From NCBI GenBank assembly GCA_016182905.1, contig JACPFR010000041.1:1-64000 (forward strand): 64,000 bases of DNA, in the 5' to 3' direction. A program made the position numbers and the translations under genes. Shown here in pieces: positions 32,493 through 40,050 of the stretch (position 1 is its first letter; each line of letters opens with the position of its first letter). The DNA is from Elusimicrobiota bacterium (GTDB lineage: Bacteria; Elusimicrobiota; Elusimicrobia; UBA1565; UBA9628). The notes under the pieces were generated by a model. It worked only from the letters and a program-made list of their open reading frames with translations. It was not told the origin of the DNA and did no database searches.

Positions 32493-34486
32493 TGGGCCTT
32501 GCCGAGCTCCAGGCGCAGGTGGCGCCCGGCTCGCTCCGCTGCGAGCCCGCCGAGCTCGCGGTCTATTCCTACGACGGCGCGCTCGCCCGGGCCCGGCCGG
32601 ACGCGGTCCTCATCGCGAGCAGCGCGGCGGACGTCCGCCGCGCGGTGGCCTGGTGCGCGGAGAACAAGGTCCCTTTCATCGCGCGCGGCGCCGGCACGAA
32701 CCTCTCCGGCGGCTGCATCCCGGCCAAGGGCGGCCTCGTGATCTCGCTGGCGCGGCTCAACCGCATCCTGTCGCTCGACGCCGCCCGGCGCGTCGCCTGC
32801 GTCGAGCCCGGCGTCGTCAACCTCGACCTCCAGAAGGAAGCGGAGAAGGTCGGGCTGTTCTACGCTCCCGACCCGGCGAGCTTCCGGGTCTCCACGCTCG
32901 GCGGCAACGCCGCCGAGAACGCGGGGGGGCCGCGCTGCCTGAAGTACGGCGTGACGACGAACCACGTGCTCGCCGTCGAGGCGGTGATGCCGAACGGGGA
33001 GATCGCGCGTTTCTCCTTGGATGACGACGGCCCCGAGCTGCTGAGCCTGCTCATCGGCGCCGAGGGCACGCTCGGCGTGCTCGTCAAGCTTTGGCTCAAG
33101 CTGACGCCGCTGCCGGAGGACACGCGCACCGTCCTCGCGGGCTTCCCGTCCATCGACGCGGCGGTCGCCTGCGTGTCGGCGATCATCGCGGCCGGCGTCC
33201 TGCCGCGCGCCCTCGAGGCGATGGACCGGCCGACCGTCGAGTCGGTCGAGGTCGGACGCTCGCTCGGCTATCCGAAGGATCCCGCGATCCTGCTCATCGA
33301 GCTGGACGGCCCCGCCGCCGTCTGCGCGCGCGAGGCGGCCGAGGTCGAGCGCCTGTGCGCCCAGTCCGGCGCGACCACCGTGCGCGCCGCGACCGACCCC
33401 GTCGAGCGCGAACGCCTGTGGGAGGGCCGGCGCGGGGCCTACGCGGCGCTCGCCCGCCTGGCGCCGAACGTGCTCGTCGAGGACGGGGTCGTGCCGCGCG
33501 ACAAGCTGCCCGACATCGTCCGGCGCATCCAGGAGATCGCGGCCGAGCACAAGGTGAAGGCCTACCTGCTGTTCCACGCGGGGGACGGCAACATCCACCC
33601 GAACATCGCCTACGACGAGCGGGACGCGGAGGAGACCGCGCGGGTCAAGGCCGCGGGCCATGAGATGCTCCAGGCCTGCGTGGAGCTCGGGGGCTCGCTG
33701 TCGGGGGAGCACGGGATAGGGCTGGACAAGCGCGACGCCATGGCGTGGCTCTTCTCTAATGAAACATTGAAACTCTTTCATCGGGTGAAGGACGCGGTCG
33801 ACCCCGAGCATCTGGCGAATCCCGACAAGATCTTTCCGGCCGCCGGAAAGGCGGCGGGCGGAAAGTCCTTCATTCGTCCGCTCTCCGGCGCCCTGTCGGA
33901 GTACGCGAAGCTGCTCGTCGACAAGGTCCGGACGGCGCCGGCCGGCGCCTCGTTCCGCGTCCGCGGCGCGTCCACGCGCTGGAAGGACGAGACCCCCGAG
34001 GGCGCCGTCGAGCTGCTGACCACGGGCCTCGGCCGCATCGCCGACCTCGACAAGCGCAACTACACGCTCACCGTCGAGACCGGCGTCTCGGTCCACGCCC
34101 TGCAGCGCGAGCTGGAAAGCCAGGGCGTCTTCGTGCGCCTGCCCAAGTCCGGAGGCACGGTCGGCGGGCTGCTCGCGACGCGTCCCTGGGCCGGCCTGCG
34201 CGAGGACATCCTGGGCATGCGCGTGCTCCTCTCGAACGGCGAGGTCGTCGAGCTGGGGGGCAAGGTCGTCAAGAACGTGGCGGGCTACGACCTGGCCCGC
34301 CTGCTGCTCGGCTCGTGGGGGACCTTCGGCGTCATCCTCGAGGCGACCATGAAGCTCCACGCCCGCCCCGTCGAGGCTCCTGCGTCCCCGCCGCCCGCTT
34401 CGCCGCCCAAGCTCTCGCGCTGGGCCTTGCGGGTCCGCAAGGCGTTCGACGCGGACGGCCGCCTGAACCCGGGGCTGGCGGGCTGA
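32492..34486 (+). CDS. glcD: GlcD-GlcE fusion: FAD-linked glycolate/D-lactate dehydrogenase subunit
   Basis: 664 residues. Residues 1-440 are a GlcD-type FAD-linked oxidase: the PCMH site FIARGAGTNLSGGCIPAKGG, STLGGNAAENAGGPRC, and the C-terminal HAGDGNIHPN and SGEHGIGLDKR motifs. After a short linker, residues 465-620 repeat a FAD-binding half like GlcE (LTVETGVSVHALQREL, LPKSGGTVGGLLAT, NVAGYDLARLLLGSWGTFG). In E. coli these are separate proteins. It oxidises a 2-hydroxyacid such as glycolate and passes electrons to GlcF. ATG overlaps the kinase stop. Confidence 0.85.
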   Translation: MGLAELQAQVAPGSLRCEPAELAVYSYDGALARARPDAVLIASSAADVRRAVAWCAENKVPFIARGAGTNLSGGCIPAKGGLVISLARLNRILSLDAARRVACVEPGVVNLDLQKEAEKVGLFYAPDPASFRVSTLGGNAAENAGGPRCLKYGVTTNHVLAVEAVMPNGEIARFSLDDDGPELLSLLIGAEGTLGVLVKLWLKLTPLPEDTRTVLAGFPSIDAAVACVSAIIAAGVLPRALEAMDRPTVESVEVGRSLGYPKDPAILLIELDGPAAVCAREAAEVERLCAQSGATTVRAATDPVERERLWEGRRGAYAALARLAPNVLVEDGVVPRDKLPDIVRRIQEIAAEHKVKAYLLFHAGDGNIHPNIAYDERDAEETARVKAAGHEMLQACVELGGSLSGEHGIGLDKRDAMAWLFSNETLKLFHRVKDAVDPEHLANPDKIFPAAGKAAGGKSFIRPLSGALSEYAKLLVDKVRTAPAGASFRVRGASTRWKDETPEGAVELLTTGLGRIADLDKRNYTLTVETGVSVHALQRELESQGVFVRLPKSGGTVGGLLATRPWAGLREDILGMRVLLSNGEVVELGGKVVKNVAGYDLARLLLGSWGTFGVILEATMKLHARPVEAPASPPPASPPKLSRWALRVRKAFDADGRLNPGLAG

Positions 34487-34489
34487 CTT

Positions 34490-35785
34490 ATGGCCGAATC
34501 CCTCGGACGCCTCATCACGGACCTCGGGGAGCGCTCCCTGTACGACTCGGTGGCCCAGTGCTCCCGCTGCGGCTACTGCGAGCAGGCCTGCCCCACCTAC
34601 GTCGCCACCGGCGACGAGTCCAGGTCTCCCCGCGGCCGCAACCAGATCGTGCGGCTGATGATCGAGGGGAAGCTCGACGATCCGAAGGCCGCGATGGAGG
34701 CATTGTCGACGTGTCTGACGTGCGGGGCCTGCACGACGGCCTGTTACGCGAAGGTTCCCGTCGTCGACATCGTCCTCGAGGGAAGGCGCATGCTCCGGGG
34801 CGAGACGCATTGGCTCGTGAAGGCGGCGTGCCGGATCATGGTGACGGGTCCCCGGCTCTTCGCCGTCCTGTTGAAGATCGGTTTTCTGTTCAAAAAGTCC
34901 GGCCTATCGGCGTTGGGGCGGCCGGCGCTGCGCGCCGCCGGACTGTCCGTCCTCGCCTCGATGGACGAGCACACGGCCGAATCCCCGTTCTGGAACCTCG
35001 ACGACCTGACCCACAAGCGCGAGGACCCGGAGTCTCCCGCCTACCGCTACTTCGCTCCCTGCGGCCCCCGCTATCTGTTCCCGCGCGTCGGCCAGGCGAC
35101 GATGTCCGCTCTGGACGCGCTGATGGGCCAAGGGGCCTACCTCGACAACCCGTGCTGCGGCCTGCTGGCGCACAACTACGGGGAGCTCGAGGACGCCCGC
35201 GCGCTCGCCAAAAAGAACATCGAGCACGCGGAGAAGCGGCAGGACGCGGCGCCGATCATCGGCGACTGCTCCTCGTGCGTGGCCTTCCTCAAGTCCTATC
35301 CCCAGCTCTTCCTGAGGCCGGAGGACGCGCCTTGGCGGACGCGCGCCGAGGCGTTCTCCAAGCGCGTGCGCGACGCGATCGAGGTCTACGGCGAATGCGC
35401 CGACAAGCTTCCCGCCGCCGTCGCGGAGGGCGTCGAGACCACGTACCACGATTCCTGCCGCGCGATCAATCCTCAGGGGATCAAGACCCAGCCTCGTCTC
35501 GCCGCCAAGAAGGCCGCGGGCGCTTCCTACTGCGAGATGGCCGGCGCCGACGCCTGCTGCGGCGGCGCCGGGGCGTTCGCTTTCGTCCATGAGGAACTCT
35601 CCGAGGAGCTTCTCAAGAAGAAGATCGGCAACGCCGCGGCCGTGCAGGCGGGGCTCGTCCTGACGAGCTCGACTTCCTGCCTCATCCAGCTTGCCCGGGG
35701 TTTGAGGAAATACTATCCTGACGCCCGGGTGCTCCATCTCTCCGAGTTCGTCGCGGGGGCCCTCGAGAAAAAACATGGGGCGTAG
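34490..35785 (+). CDS. glcF: GlcF-like iron-sulfur subunit of glycolate/D-lactate dehydrogenase
   Basis: 431 residues. Two [4Fe-4S] motifs lie near the N-terminus: QCSRCGYCEQACP, and TCLTCGACTTACY, where the last Pro is replaced by Tyr. The CCG domains follow with NPCCGLLAHN and DACCGGAGAF. It accepts electrons from the GlcD-GlcE fusion encoded 3 bp upstream and delivers them to the membrane quinone pool. The hydrophobic stretch LFAVLLKIGFLF near residue 125 may help membrane contact. Its end overlaps the next gene by 11 bp. Confidence 0.9.
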   Translation: MAESLGRLITDLGERSLYDSVAQCSRCGYCEQACPTYVATGDESRSPRGRNQIVRLMIEGKLDDPKAAMEALSTCLTCGACTTACYAKVPVVDIVLEGRRMLRGETHWLVKAACRIMVTGPRLFAVLLKIGFLFKKSGLSALGRPALRAAGLSVLASMDEHTAESPFWNLDDLTHKREDPESPAYRYFAPCGPRYLFPRVGQATMSALDALMGQGAYLDNPCCGLLAHNYGELEDARALAKKNIEHAEKRQDAAPIIGDCSSCVAFLKSYPQLFLRPEDAPWRTRAEAFSKRVRDAIEVYGECADKLPAAVAEGVETTYHDSCRAINPQGIKTQPRLAAKKAAGASYCEMAGADACCGGAGAFAFVHEELSEELLKKKIGNAAAVQAGLVLTSSTSCLIQLARGLRKYYPDARVLHLSEFVAGALEKKHGA

Positions 35786-36971
35786 ACAAGAACTGGAGCA
35801 GCGGCAGTCCCTTTTGGCCCGGTTCGGCCGCATGGTCGCGGCGGAAACCAGCCTCGACACCCTCCTGACGATCATCGCCGAGGAGGTGCGCAACATCCTC
35901 TCCGCCGACCGCTGCTCGGTGTTCCTCGTCGACTTCTACAAGGGCGAGCTGTGGACGAAGATCGCGCTCGGCATGGAGGAGAAGGTCCTTCGCATCCCGA
36001 TCGGCCAGGGCATCGCCGGCTTCGTTGCGCGCACCGGCTCCGCGGTCAACATCCGCGACGCCTACAAGGACACCCGCTTCGCCCAGGACCTCGACCGCAT
36101 CACCGGCTACCAGACCCGCACCGTGCTCGCCGTGCCCCTGCGCGGCCGCGACGGCAAGGCCCTCGGCGTCTTCGAGGTCCTGAACAAATCCAGAGGTTCG
36201 TTTACCGAAGAGGACGAGGGGCTGCTGCGCATCCTCGCCACCATGGCCGCCACCTTCATCGAGAACGCCACCCTCTACGACGACCTGCGCCGCTCGCACC
36301 TCGAGACCATCTACCGCATGGCGCTCGTGGCCGAGTACCGCGACCAGGAGGACACCGGCCGCCACCTGCGCCGCATGAGCCGCTTCTCCGGCATACTCGC
36401 CCAGGGCATGGGCCTCTCCTTCCTCGAGGCCGAGGAGATCCGCTACGCGGCGCCTCTGCACGACATCGGCAAGGTCGCCATCCCCGACTCGATCCTCCGC
36501 AAGCCGGCGAAGCTCACGCCCGAGGAGTTCGAGGAGATGAAGAAGCACACGATCTACGGCGCGAAGATGCTGGCCAACGCCGAGAGCCGCCTGCTGCGCC
36601 TGGCCGCGAAGATCGCCGTCGGCCACCACGAGTGGTACGACGGCACCGGCTATCCGTACGCGCTCAAGGGCGACGCGATCTCGATCGAGGCGCGCATCGT
36701 CACCGTCGCCGACGTCTTCGACGCGCTGTCGTCGAAGCGCGTCTACAAGGGCGAGTGGAGCGTGTCGGACGCCGTCAAGTACATCCAGGAGAAGTCCGGG
36801 AAGCAGTTCGACCCGAAGGTCGTCGCCGTCCTCGTCGAGAAGCTCGGGGAGATCCTCGAGGCCCGCGACGAGGAGAACCGGCGCATGGTCGAAGACGAGG
36901 CCGCCTCCCTCCAGCAGCACTTCCCGCTCCCGCAGCCCACGACGCCGCCGCCCGCCCCCAAGACCGCCTAG
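35775..36971 (+). CDS. GAF-HD-GYP cyclic-di-GMP phosphodiesterase
   Basis: 398 residues, cytoplasmic. A GAF sensor domain spans about 15-170 (AERCSVFLVD-like segment SADRCSVFLVD, PIGQGIAGFVARTG). The HD-GYP domain has HDIGKVAIPD, GHHEWYDGTGYP and VADVFDALSSKRVY, with the HD metal residues and the GYP signature intact. It should hydrolyse c-di-GMP under control of a GAF ligand or redox signal. A Pro/Gln-rich tail ends the protein. It is the last gene of the plus-strand operon. Confidence 0.9.
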   Translation: MGRRQELEQRQSLLARFGRMVAAETSLDTLLTIIAEEVRNILSADRCSVFLVDFYKGELWTKIALGMEEKVLRIPIGQGIAGFVARTGSAVNIRDAYKDTRFAQDLDRITGYQTRTVLAVPLRGRDGKALGVFEVLNKSRGSFTEEDEGLLRILATMAATFIENATLYDDLRRSHLETIYRMALVAEYRDQEDTGRHLRRMSRFSGILAQGMGLSFLEAEEIRYAAPLHDIGKVAIPDSILRKPAKLTPEEFEEMKKHTIYGAKMLANAESRLLRLAAKIAVGHHEWYDGTGYPYALKGDAISIEARIVTVADVFDALSSKRVYKGEWSVSDAVKYIQEKSGKQFDPKVVAVLVEKLGEILEARDEENRRMVEDEAASLQQHFPLPQPTTPPPAPKTA

Positions 36972-36975
36972 GCGC

Positions 36976-37437
36976 TCAACGCGCCTTCAGGTGGGGGGAC
37001 AGCTCGATGTCGAGCGCGCGCAGCCCCAGCGACAAGTCGAGCAGGAAGTACGCCACTCCGGCCATCAGCGCGAGCACGTCGAGCGCGAAGACGGTCACCG
37101 CCAGGCCTCCGACGGGCCAGCCCGCCAGGATCTTCAGGAAGAGAAGGAAGACCATCAGGCACGACAGGAATAGGCTCGCGCCGTAAAACGTGATGCAGGC
37201 CTGCAGCCAGTGGGCGCGCTTCTGCGTGATGACGAGCTGCTCATGGAGCGCCTCGCGGCCGGCGGCGGCCGGGTTCCCGAGCTCGCGGCCGAGCGAGCGG
37301 CAGCGGTCGATCGCCCGCCCCAGGCGGCTCGTCGCCGGGCCGAGCAGGAGCCCGACGGCCGTGACCAGCACGGCGGGGGAGATCGCGAACTGGAGGACGC
37401 GCGCCAGCGTCTCGGGGTCGGCCTCGGGAAAGCTCAT
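36976..37437 (-). CDS. DUF2721 membrane protein
   Basis: 153 residues with three hydrophobic helices. LQFAISPAVLVTAVGLLLGPATSRLGRAIDRCRSL is split over the first helix and loop, as in DUF2721 proteins; two helices near 80-130 follow. The function of the family is unknown. ATG 37437 is preferred, with a GGATGGGG purine tract 5 nt upstream; GTG 37455 is possible. It diverges from the tRNA-Gly gene. Confidence 0.75.
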   Translation of the reverse strand: MSFPEADPETLARVLQFAISPAVLVTAVGLLLGPATSRLGRAIDRCRSLGRELGNPAAAGREALHEQLVITQKRAHWLQACITFYGASLFLSCLMVFLLFLKILAGWPVGGLAVTVFALDVLALMAGVAYFLLDLSLGLRALDIELSPHLKAR

Positions 37438-37438
37438 G

Positions 37439-37468
37439 TTGCCCCATCCTACCAATTCTTGCTATGAT
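37439..37468 (+). promoter_or_regulatory. tRNA-Gly promoter
   Basis: TTGCCC (37439-37444), 18-bp spacer, TATGAT (37463-37468), 11 bp before the tRNA 5' end. It partly overlaps the upstream region of the divergent DUF2721 gene. Confidence 0.55.
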
Positions 37469-37479
37469 GGTCGGGAACC

Positions 37480-37553
37480 GCGGGCGTGGTTCAATGGTAG
37501 AACGGGTCCTTGCCAAGGATCAGACGGCGGTTCGATTCCGCTCGCCCGCTCCA
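37480..37553 (+). tRNA. tRNA-Gly (anticodon GCC), CCA encoded
   Basis: Acceptor arms GCGGGCG (37480-37486) and CGCCCGC (37543-37549) pair fully. The D arm includes TTCAATGGTAGAA, the anticodon loop TTGCCAA holds GCC at 37512-37514, the T loop is GGTTCGATTCC, and discriminator T plus CCA ends at 37553. No strong terminator hairpin follows, only ATTTTCT. Confidence 0.95.
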
Positions 37554-37574
37554 ATTTTCTCCCCCTCCCGAAAC

Positions 37575-38027
37575 ATGCTGAACGTCAACCGCCGCATCCT
37601 CATCAGCGCTCCCTACGAATCGGTCCGCAGCTACCTGCGCGATCTCTCCGAGATCGTCCATTATGAACCCAAGGTCGACTCCATCTCGGTCTCCTCCGAG
37701 GGCGAGGCTGCCGAGGCCGCCGGCCATTTCTTCGGGATGCCGTGGCACGGCACCTTCCGCTTCGACTTCGAGCCGGACGGCGGCTACCGCGGCGTCATGC
37801 TCTCCGGCCCGCTCAAACGGATGGAGTGCCGCATGCTGATCCGTCCCGTCAACGGCGGCACCATCCTCGAGCACGACGAGGAGTACGAGCTGCCCCTCTT
37901 CCTCCGCCCGCTTCAGCCGATGGTCCGCCGCTGGCTGAACCACACCCTCGAGACCGAGCTCGACGTCATCAAGGAGCGCGCCGAGGCCCTCAACCGGCGC
38001 ATCCAGCTCAAAGTCCTCGAGTCTTAA
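37575..38027 (+). CDS. SRPBCC/polyketide-cyclase-like protein
   Basis: 150 residues. The opening NRRILISAPYESVRSYLRDLSEIVHYEPKV is split as in START/SRPBCC lipid-binding-fold proteins, with a curved-sheet middle (GTFRFDFEPDGGYRGVML) and a long C-terminal helix (LETELDVIKERAEALNRRI). The fold binds hydrophobic ligands; the ligand is unknown. Start ATG 37575 follows the tRNA-Gly gene by 21 bp and may share its transcript. It overlaps the convergent gene by 4 bp. Confidence 0.65.
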   Translation: MLNVNRRILISAPYESVRSYLRDLSEIVHYEPKVDSISVSSEGEAAEAAGHFFGMPWHGTFRFDFEPDGGYRGVMLSGPLKRMECRMLIRPVNGGTILEHDEEYELPLFLRPLQPMVRRWLNHTLETELDVIKERAEALNRRIQLKVLES

Positions 38028-38440
38028 GCGGCGATCAGCCGATAAGCGCGCTCGAAGACGAGCGCGCCCGCCGCCCACGCCGGAAAGAAGTCCAGGCGCA
38101 CGAGGCTCATGACGGCCCATTTGCGGCCGCGGTACTCGGGCTCCCACGGCGCCTCGCCGACCGCCGCGCGCAGCGCGAGGCCGGTCAGCAGCTCGCAGAT
38201 CATGATGACCGCGGCGTAGAAGGCGGCGCGCAGCGGCCACGCCCATCCCCCGACGAGCGGCAGCAGCAGCCGGAACCCCGGGTACAGCAAGGCGTATATG
38301 GGGAACATCCACACATAGGAATATCCCAACAGCCGCCGGTCGCGCTTGCCCGAGGTCAGGGCCGTGAAGACCACCTCGGCCGCCACCCCCACGCACGCCA
38401 GGAGCATCGTTCTCTCGAGATGGATCATGGTGTCAGGCAT
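38024..38440 (-). CDS. Four-helix membrane protein, CmpB/TMEM229-like
   Basis: 138 residues with about four hydrophobic helices. The segments GYSYVWMFPIYALLYP, ICELLTGLALR and MSLVRLDFFPAWAAGALVFE recall the layout of bacterial CmpB-type and animal TMEM229 proteins (WMFPIYG, E-x2-TG, IRLDYAPAWF). Function unknown. The first codons (MPDTM) are written by one arm of the 26-bp inverted repeat at 38428-38505, so the true start may be the next ATG at 38428. Confidence 0.55.
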   Translation of the reverse strand: MPDTMIHLERTMLLACVGVAAEVVFTALTSGKRDRRLLGYSYVWMFPIYALLYPGFRLLLPLVGGWAWPLRAAFYAAVIMICELLTGLALRAAVGEAPWEPEYRGRKWAVMSLVRLDFFPAWAAGALVFERAYRLIAA

Positions 38441-38505
38441 TCCGCTTTTTTCAGTTTTCCCTGGTCGGACCGGTCAAAGTGAAAAAAGCGGAATGCCTGA
38501 CACCA
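38428..38505. repeat. Perfect 26-bp inverted repeat, REP-like hairpin
   Basis: Arms at 38428-38453 and 38480-38505 are exact reverse complements (starting TGGTGTCAGGCATTCC) around a 26-nt loop that itself contains GGTC/GACC and ACCGGT. The GTGTCAGGCA...TGCCTGACAC signature resembles repeats tied to RAYT/IS200-like transposases in many bacteria. It lies between two minus-strand genes, and one arm enters the 5' end of the membrane-protein gene. A related partial string TGGTGTCACCTGAAAAAA occurs at about 38931. Confidence 0.85.
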
Positions 38506-38509
38506 ATAT

Positions 38510-38929
38510 TCAGGCGCCGTGGCACTTCTTGAACTTCTTGCCGGAGCCGCAGTGGCAGGGGTCGTTGCGGCCGACCTCGGGCCCGGTCTTCACCACGGTC
38601 ACGCCGGGCTTGTGCGCCTCTTCCTCGAAGTCGCCCTTCTCGACGCGGTCCTTGTTCTTCTCGAGCCAGGCCTGGACGGCCTTCATGTCCTTGATGTCGA
38701 CGCCTTCCTTCTGCATGTGGCCGGCGAGGACGCGCAGCTGCTTGAGGAAGGCCGGGTCCTTCCACTTGCGGAAGAAGGTGCCCATCATGCCCTTCATCTT
38801 GGGATCGTTGGCGATCTCGGGGGGCAGGGGCGGCATGCCCGCGGGCATGCCGGGGATCGAAGCGCCGCCCTGGACGGGGGCGGGCTCCTCTTTCTTGAAC
38901 GGGTTCTTTATCTTGGGGAGCCAGGACAT
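38510..38929 (-). CDS. SEC-C motif protein
   Basis: 139 residues. The C-terminus [19 protein letters not shown] is the zinc-binding SEC-C motif first known from SecA. The rest is a Pro/Met-rich linker ([18 protein letters not shown]) and a helical domain ([19 protein letters not shown]). It is probably a cytoplasmic protein that contacts ribosomes or SecB-like partners. ATG 38929 has AGGTGA 4 nt upstream. The frame upstream is occupied by tRNA-Ser. Confidence 0.8.
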   Translation of the reverse strand: MSWLPKIKNPFKKEEPAPVQGGASIPGMPAGMPPLPPEIANDPKMKGMMGTFFRKWKDPAFLKQLRVLAGHMQKEGVDIKDMKAVQAWLEKNKDRVEKGDFEEEAHKPGVTVVKTGPEVGRNDPCHCGSGKKFKKCHGA

Positions 38930-38947
38930 GGTGTCACCTGAAAAAAA

Positions 38948-39037
38948 TGGCGGAAGGGGAGGGATTCGAACCCTCGAGGGACTTGCATCCCTGGCAGTTT
39001 TCGAGACTGCTACCTTCAACCGCTCGGTCACCCTTCC
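38948..39037 (-). tRNA. tRNA-Ser (anticodon CGA), CCA encoded
   Basis: On the minus strand the acceptor arms GGAAGGG and CCCTTCC pair. The anticodon stem GCAGT/ACTGC encloses CTCGAAA (anticodon CGA), a long variable arm (CAGGGATGCAAGTCCCT) marks a class II tRNA, the T loop is GGTTCGAATCC, and G-CCA ends at 38948. Confidence 0.95.
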
Positions 39038-39106
39038 GTGTACGCGCGCGAAGAGCGGTTGATGAGGGATTTTAGCATACCCGCGAGGGGCGGGGCGCGC
39101 CGAGGA

Positions 39107-39907
39107 TCAGCGGGGCGTCAGCGTGCACTCCAGCTCTTCGTCCTGCGAGGCGCTCCAGTCCCCGTCGTACTGGCAGGTGTGGAGGTTCGCCTTGAACTTG
39201 CCGGAGGAGCGCAGGGCGGCCTGGGGCAGCTGGAGGACGTCCTCGCCCCAGTAGCCGCGCGGGGTGACCTCGTAGTTGAGGCTGCCCTCGTACGCCGCGG
39301 GCAGGGCGTCGCAGCGGGAGTCGATGGCCGAGCCGAGGCGCGGGCTCGCTCCCTCCGCGCGGGAGGTCTTGAGCGCCAGCATGCCGAGGTCGAGCTCGCC
39401 CGTGAAGGCGGAATCGGCGCTCTTGCCCGTGCAGCGCAGGGCGGCGGTCTTTGGCTGGGCGGCGGGGCAGGCGTCGTAGGCGATCGCGCCGGTCTTGAAG
39501 CGGACCAGGTCCTCGCAGCGGACCGAGTGGGCGGCCACGGCGCTCGTCACCTGGTAGGTCTTGAGGTCCACGCGGTCCACGTCCGCGCAGATGTCGCAGC
39601 TCTCGTAGTAGTAATACGCCGCGGAGTCGGTCAGCAGGACGAGCGAGACTCCGACGGAGCGGGACGCGGAGTAGCCCACGGCCCCGAAGCCGCGGAAGGG
39701 CTTGCCGTCCGCGGCCGAGAACACCGGAGACGCCCACTTCATGGATCGCGTCAGGGCCGCCTCGCAGACCGGCCTCTGGGGGAAATCGCCTTCCTTTGCG
39801 CGGGCGGGCGCGGCGGCGAGCGCCGACTCCAAGGTCGCGACCTGGGCGGGAGCGCGGAGCGGGAAAAGAGCGGCGGCGGCGGCGACGGCGCAAAGGGTCT
39901 TCTTCAT
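39107..39907 (-). CDS. Cys-rich secreted protein, unknown function
   Basis: 266 residues. A signal peptide (MKKTLCAVAAAAALFPLRAPAQ) precedes a mature part with about nine cysteines spaced through the chain (for example ESCDICADVD, VRCEDLV, LRCTGKS, HTCQYDGDW, ELECTLT), which suggests disulfides in the periplasm or outside. Repeating beta-like stretches follow. I recognise no family. ATG 39907 is chosen from the signal peptide; a longer frame to 39949 is unlikely. It diverges from the glutaredoxin-DsbD-like gene. Confidence 0.55.
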   Translation of the reverse strand: MKKTLCAVAAAAALFPLRAPAQVATLESALAAAPARAKEGDFPQRPVCEAALTRSMKWASPVFSAADGKPFRGFGAVGYSASRSVGVSLVLLTDSAAYYYYESCDICADVDRVDLKTYQVTSAVAAHSVRCEDLVRFKTGAIAYDACPAAQPKTAALRCTGKSADSAFTGELDLGMLALKTSRAEGASPRLGSAIDSRCDALPAAYEGSLNYEVTPRGYWGEDVLQLPQAALRSSGKFKANLHTCQYDGDWSASQDEELECTLTPR

Positions 39908-39955
39908 CGGAGGGGGCTCCATTCGGTCGGTTGGTCGGCGATAAGACATTCTACA

Positions 39956-40041
39956 GGCGATCGCTCTTGCCCGTGCGACGCGGGCGTGACGATCGCCGCG
40001 GGCTTTGGGCCTCCGGCGTTCAGGGCCTTAGGTCCTAGGCC
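39956..40041 (+). promoter_or_regulatory. Two structured hairpins in the leader of the glutaredoxin-DsbD-like gene
   Basis: Hairpin 1: GGCGATCG (39956-39963) pairs with CGATCGCC (39990-39997), with an inner GCCCG/CGGGC stem. Hairpin 2: GGCC-t-TAGG (40024-40032) pairs with CCTA-GGCC (40034-40041), ending 9 bp before the first start codon. They could be a terminator for the divergent gene plus a translational control element; the function is open. Confidence 0.4.
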
Positions 40042-40050
40042 GGCGCGCGG

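Noticed and set aside
38510-39031. 173-aa start for the SEC-C protein
   Set aside because: The extra N-terminal codons lie inside the tRNA-Ser gene; ATG 38929 has an AGGTGA ribosome site.
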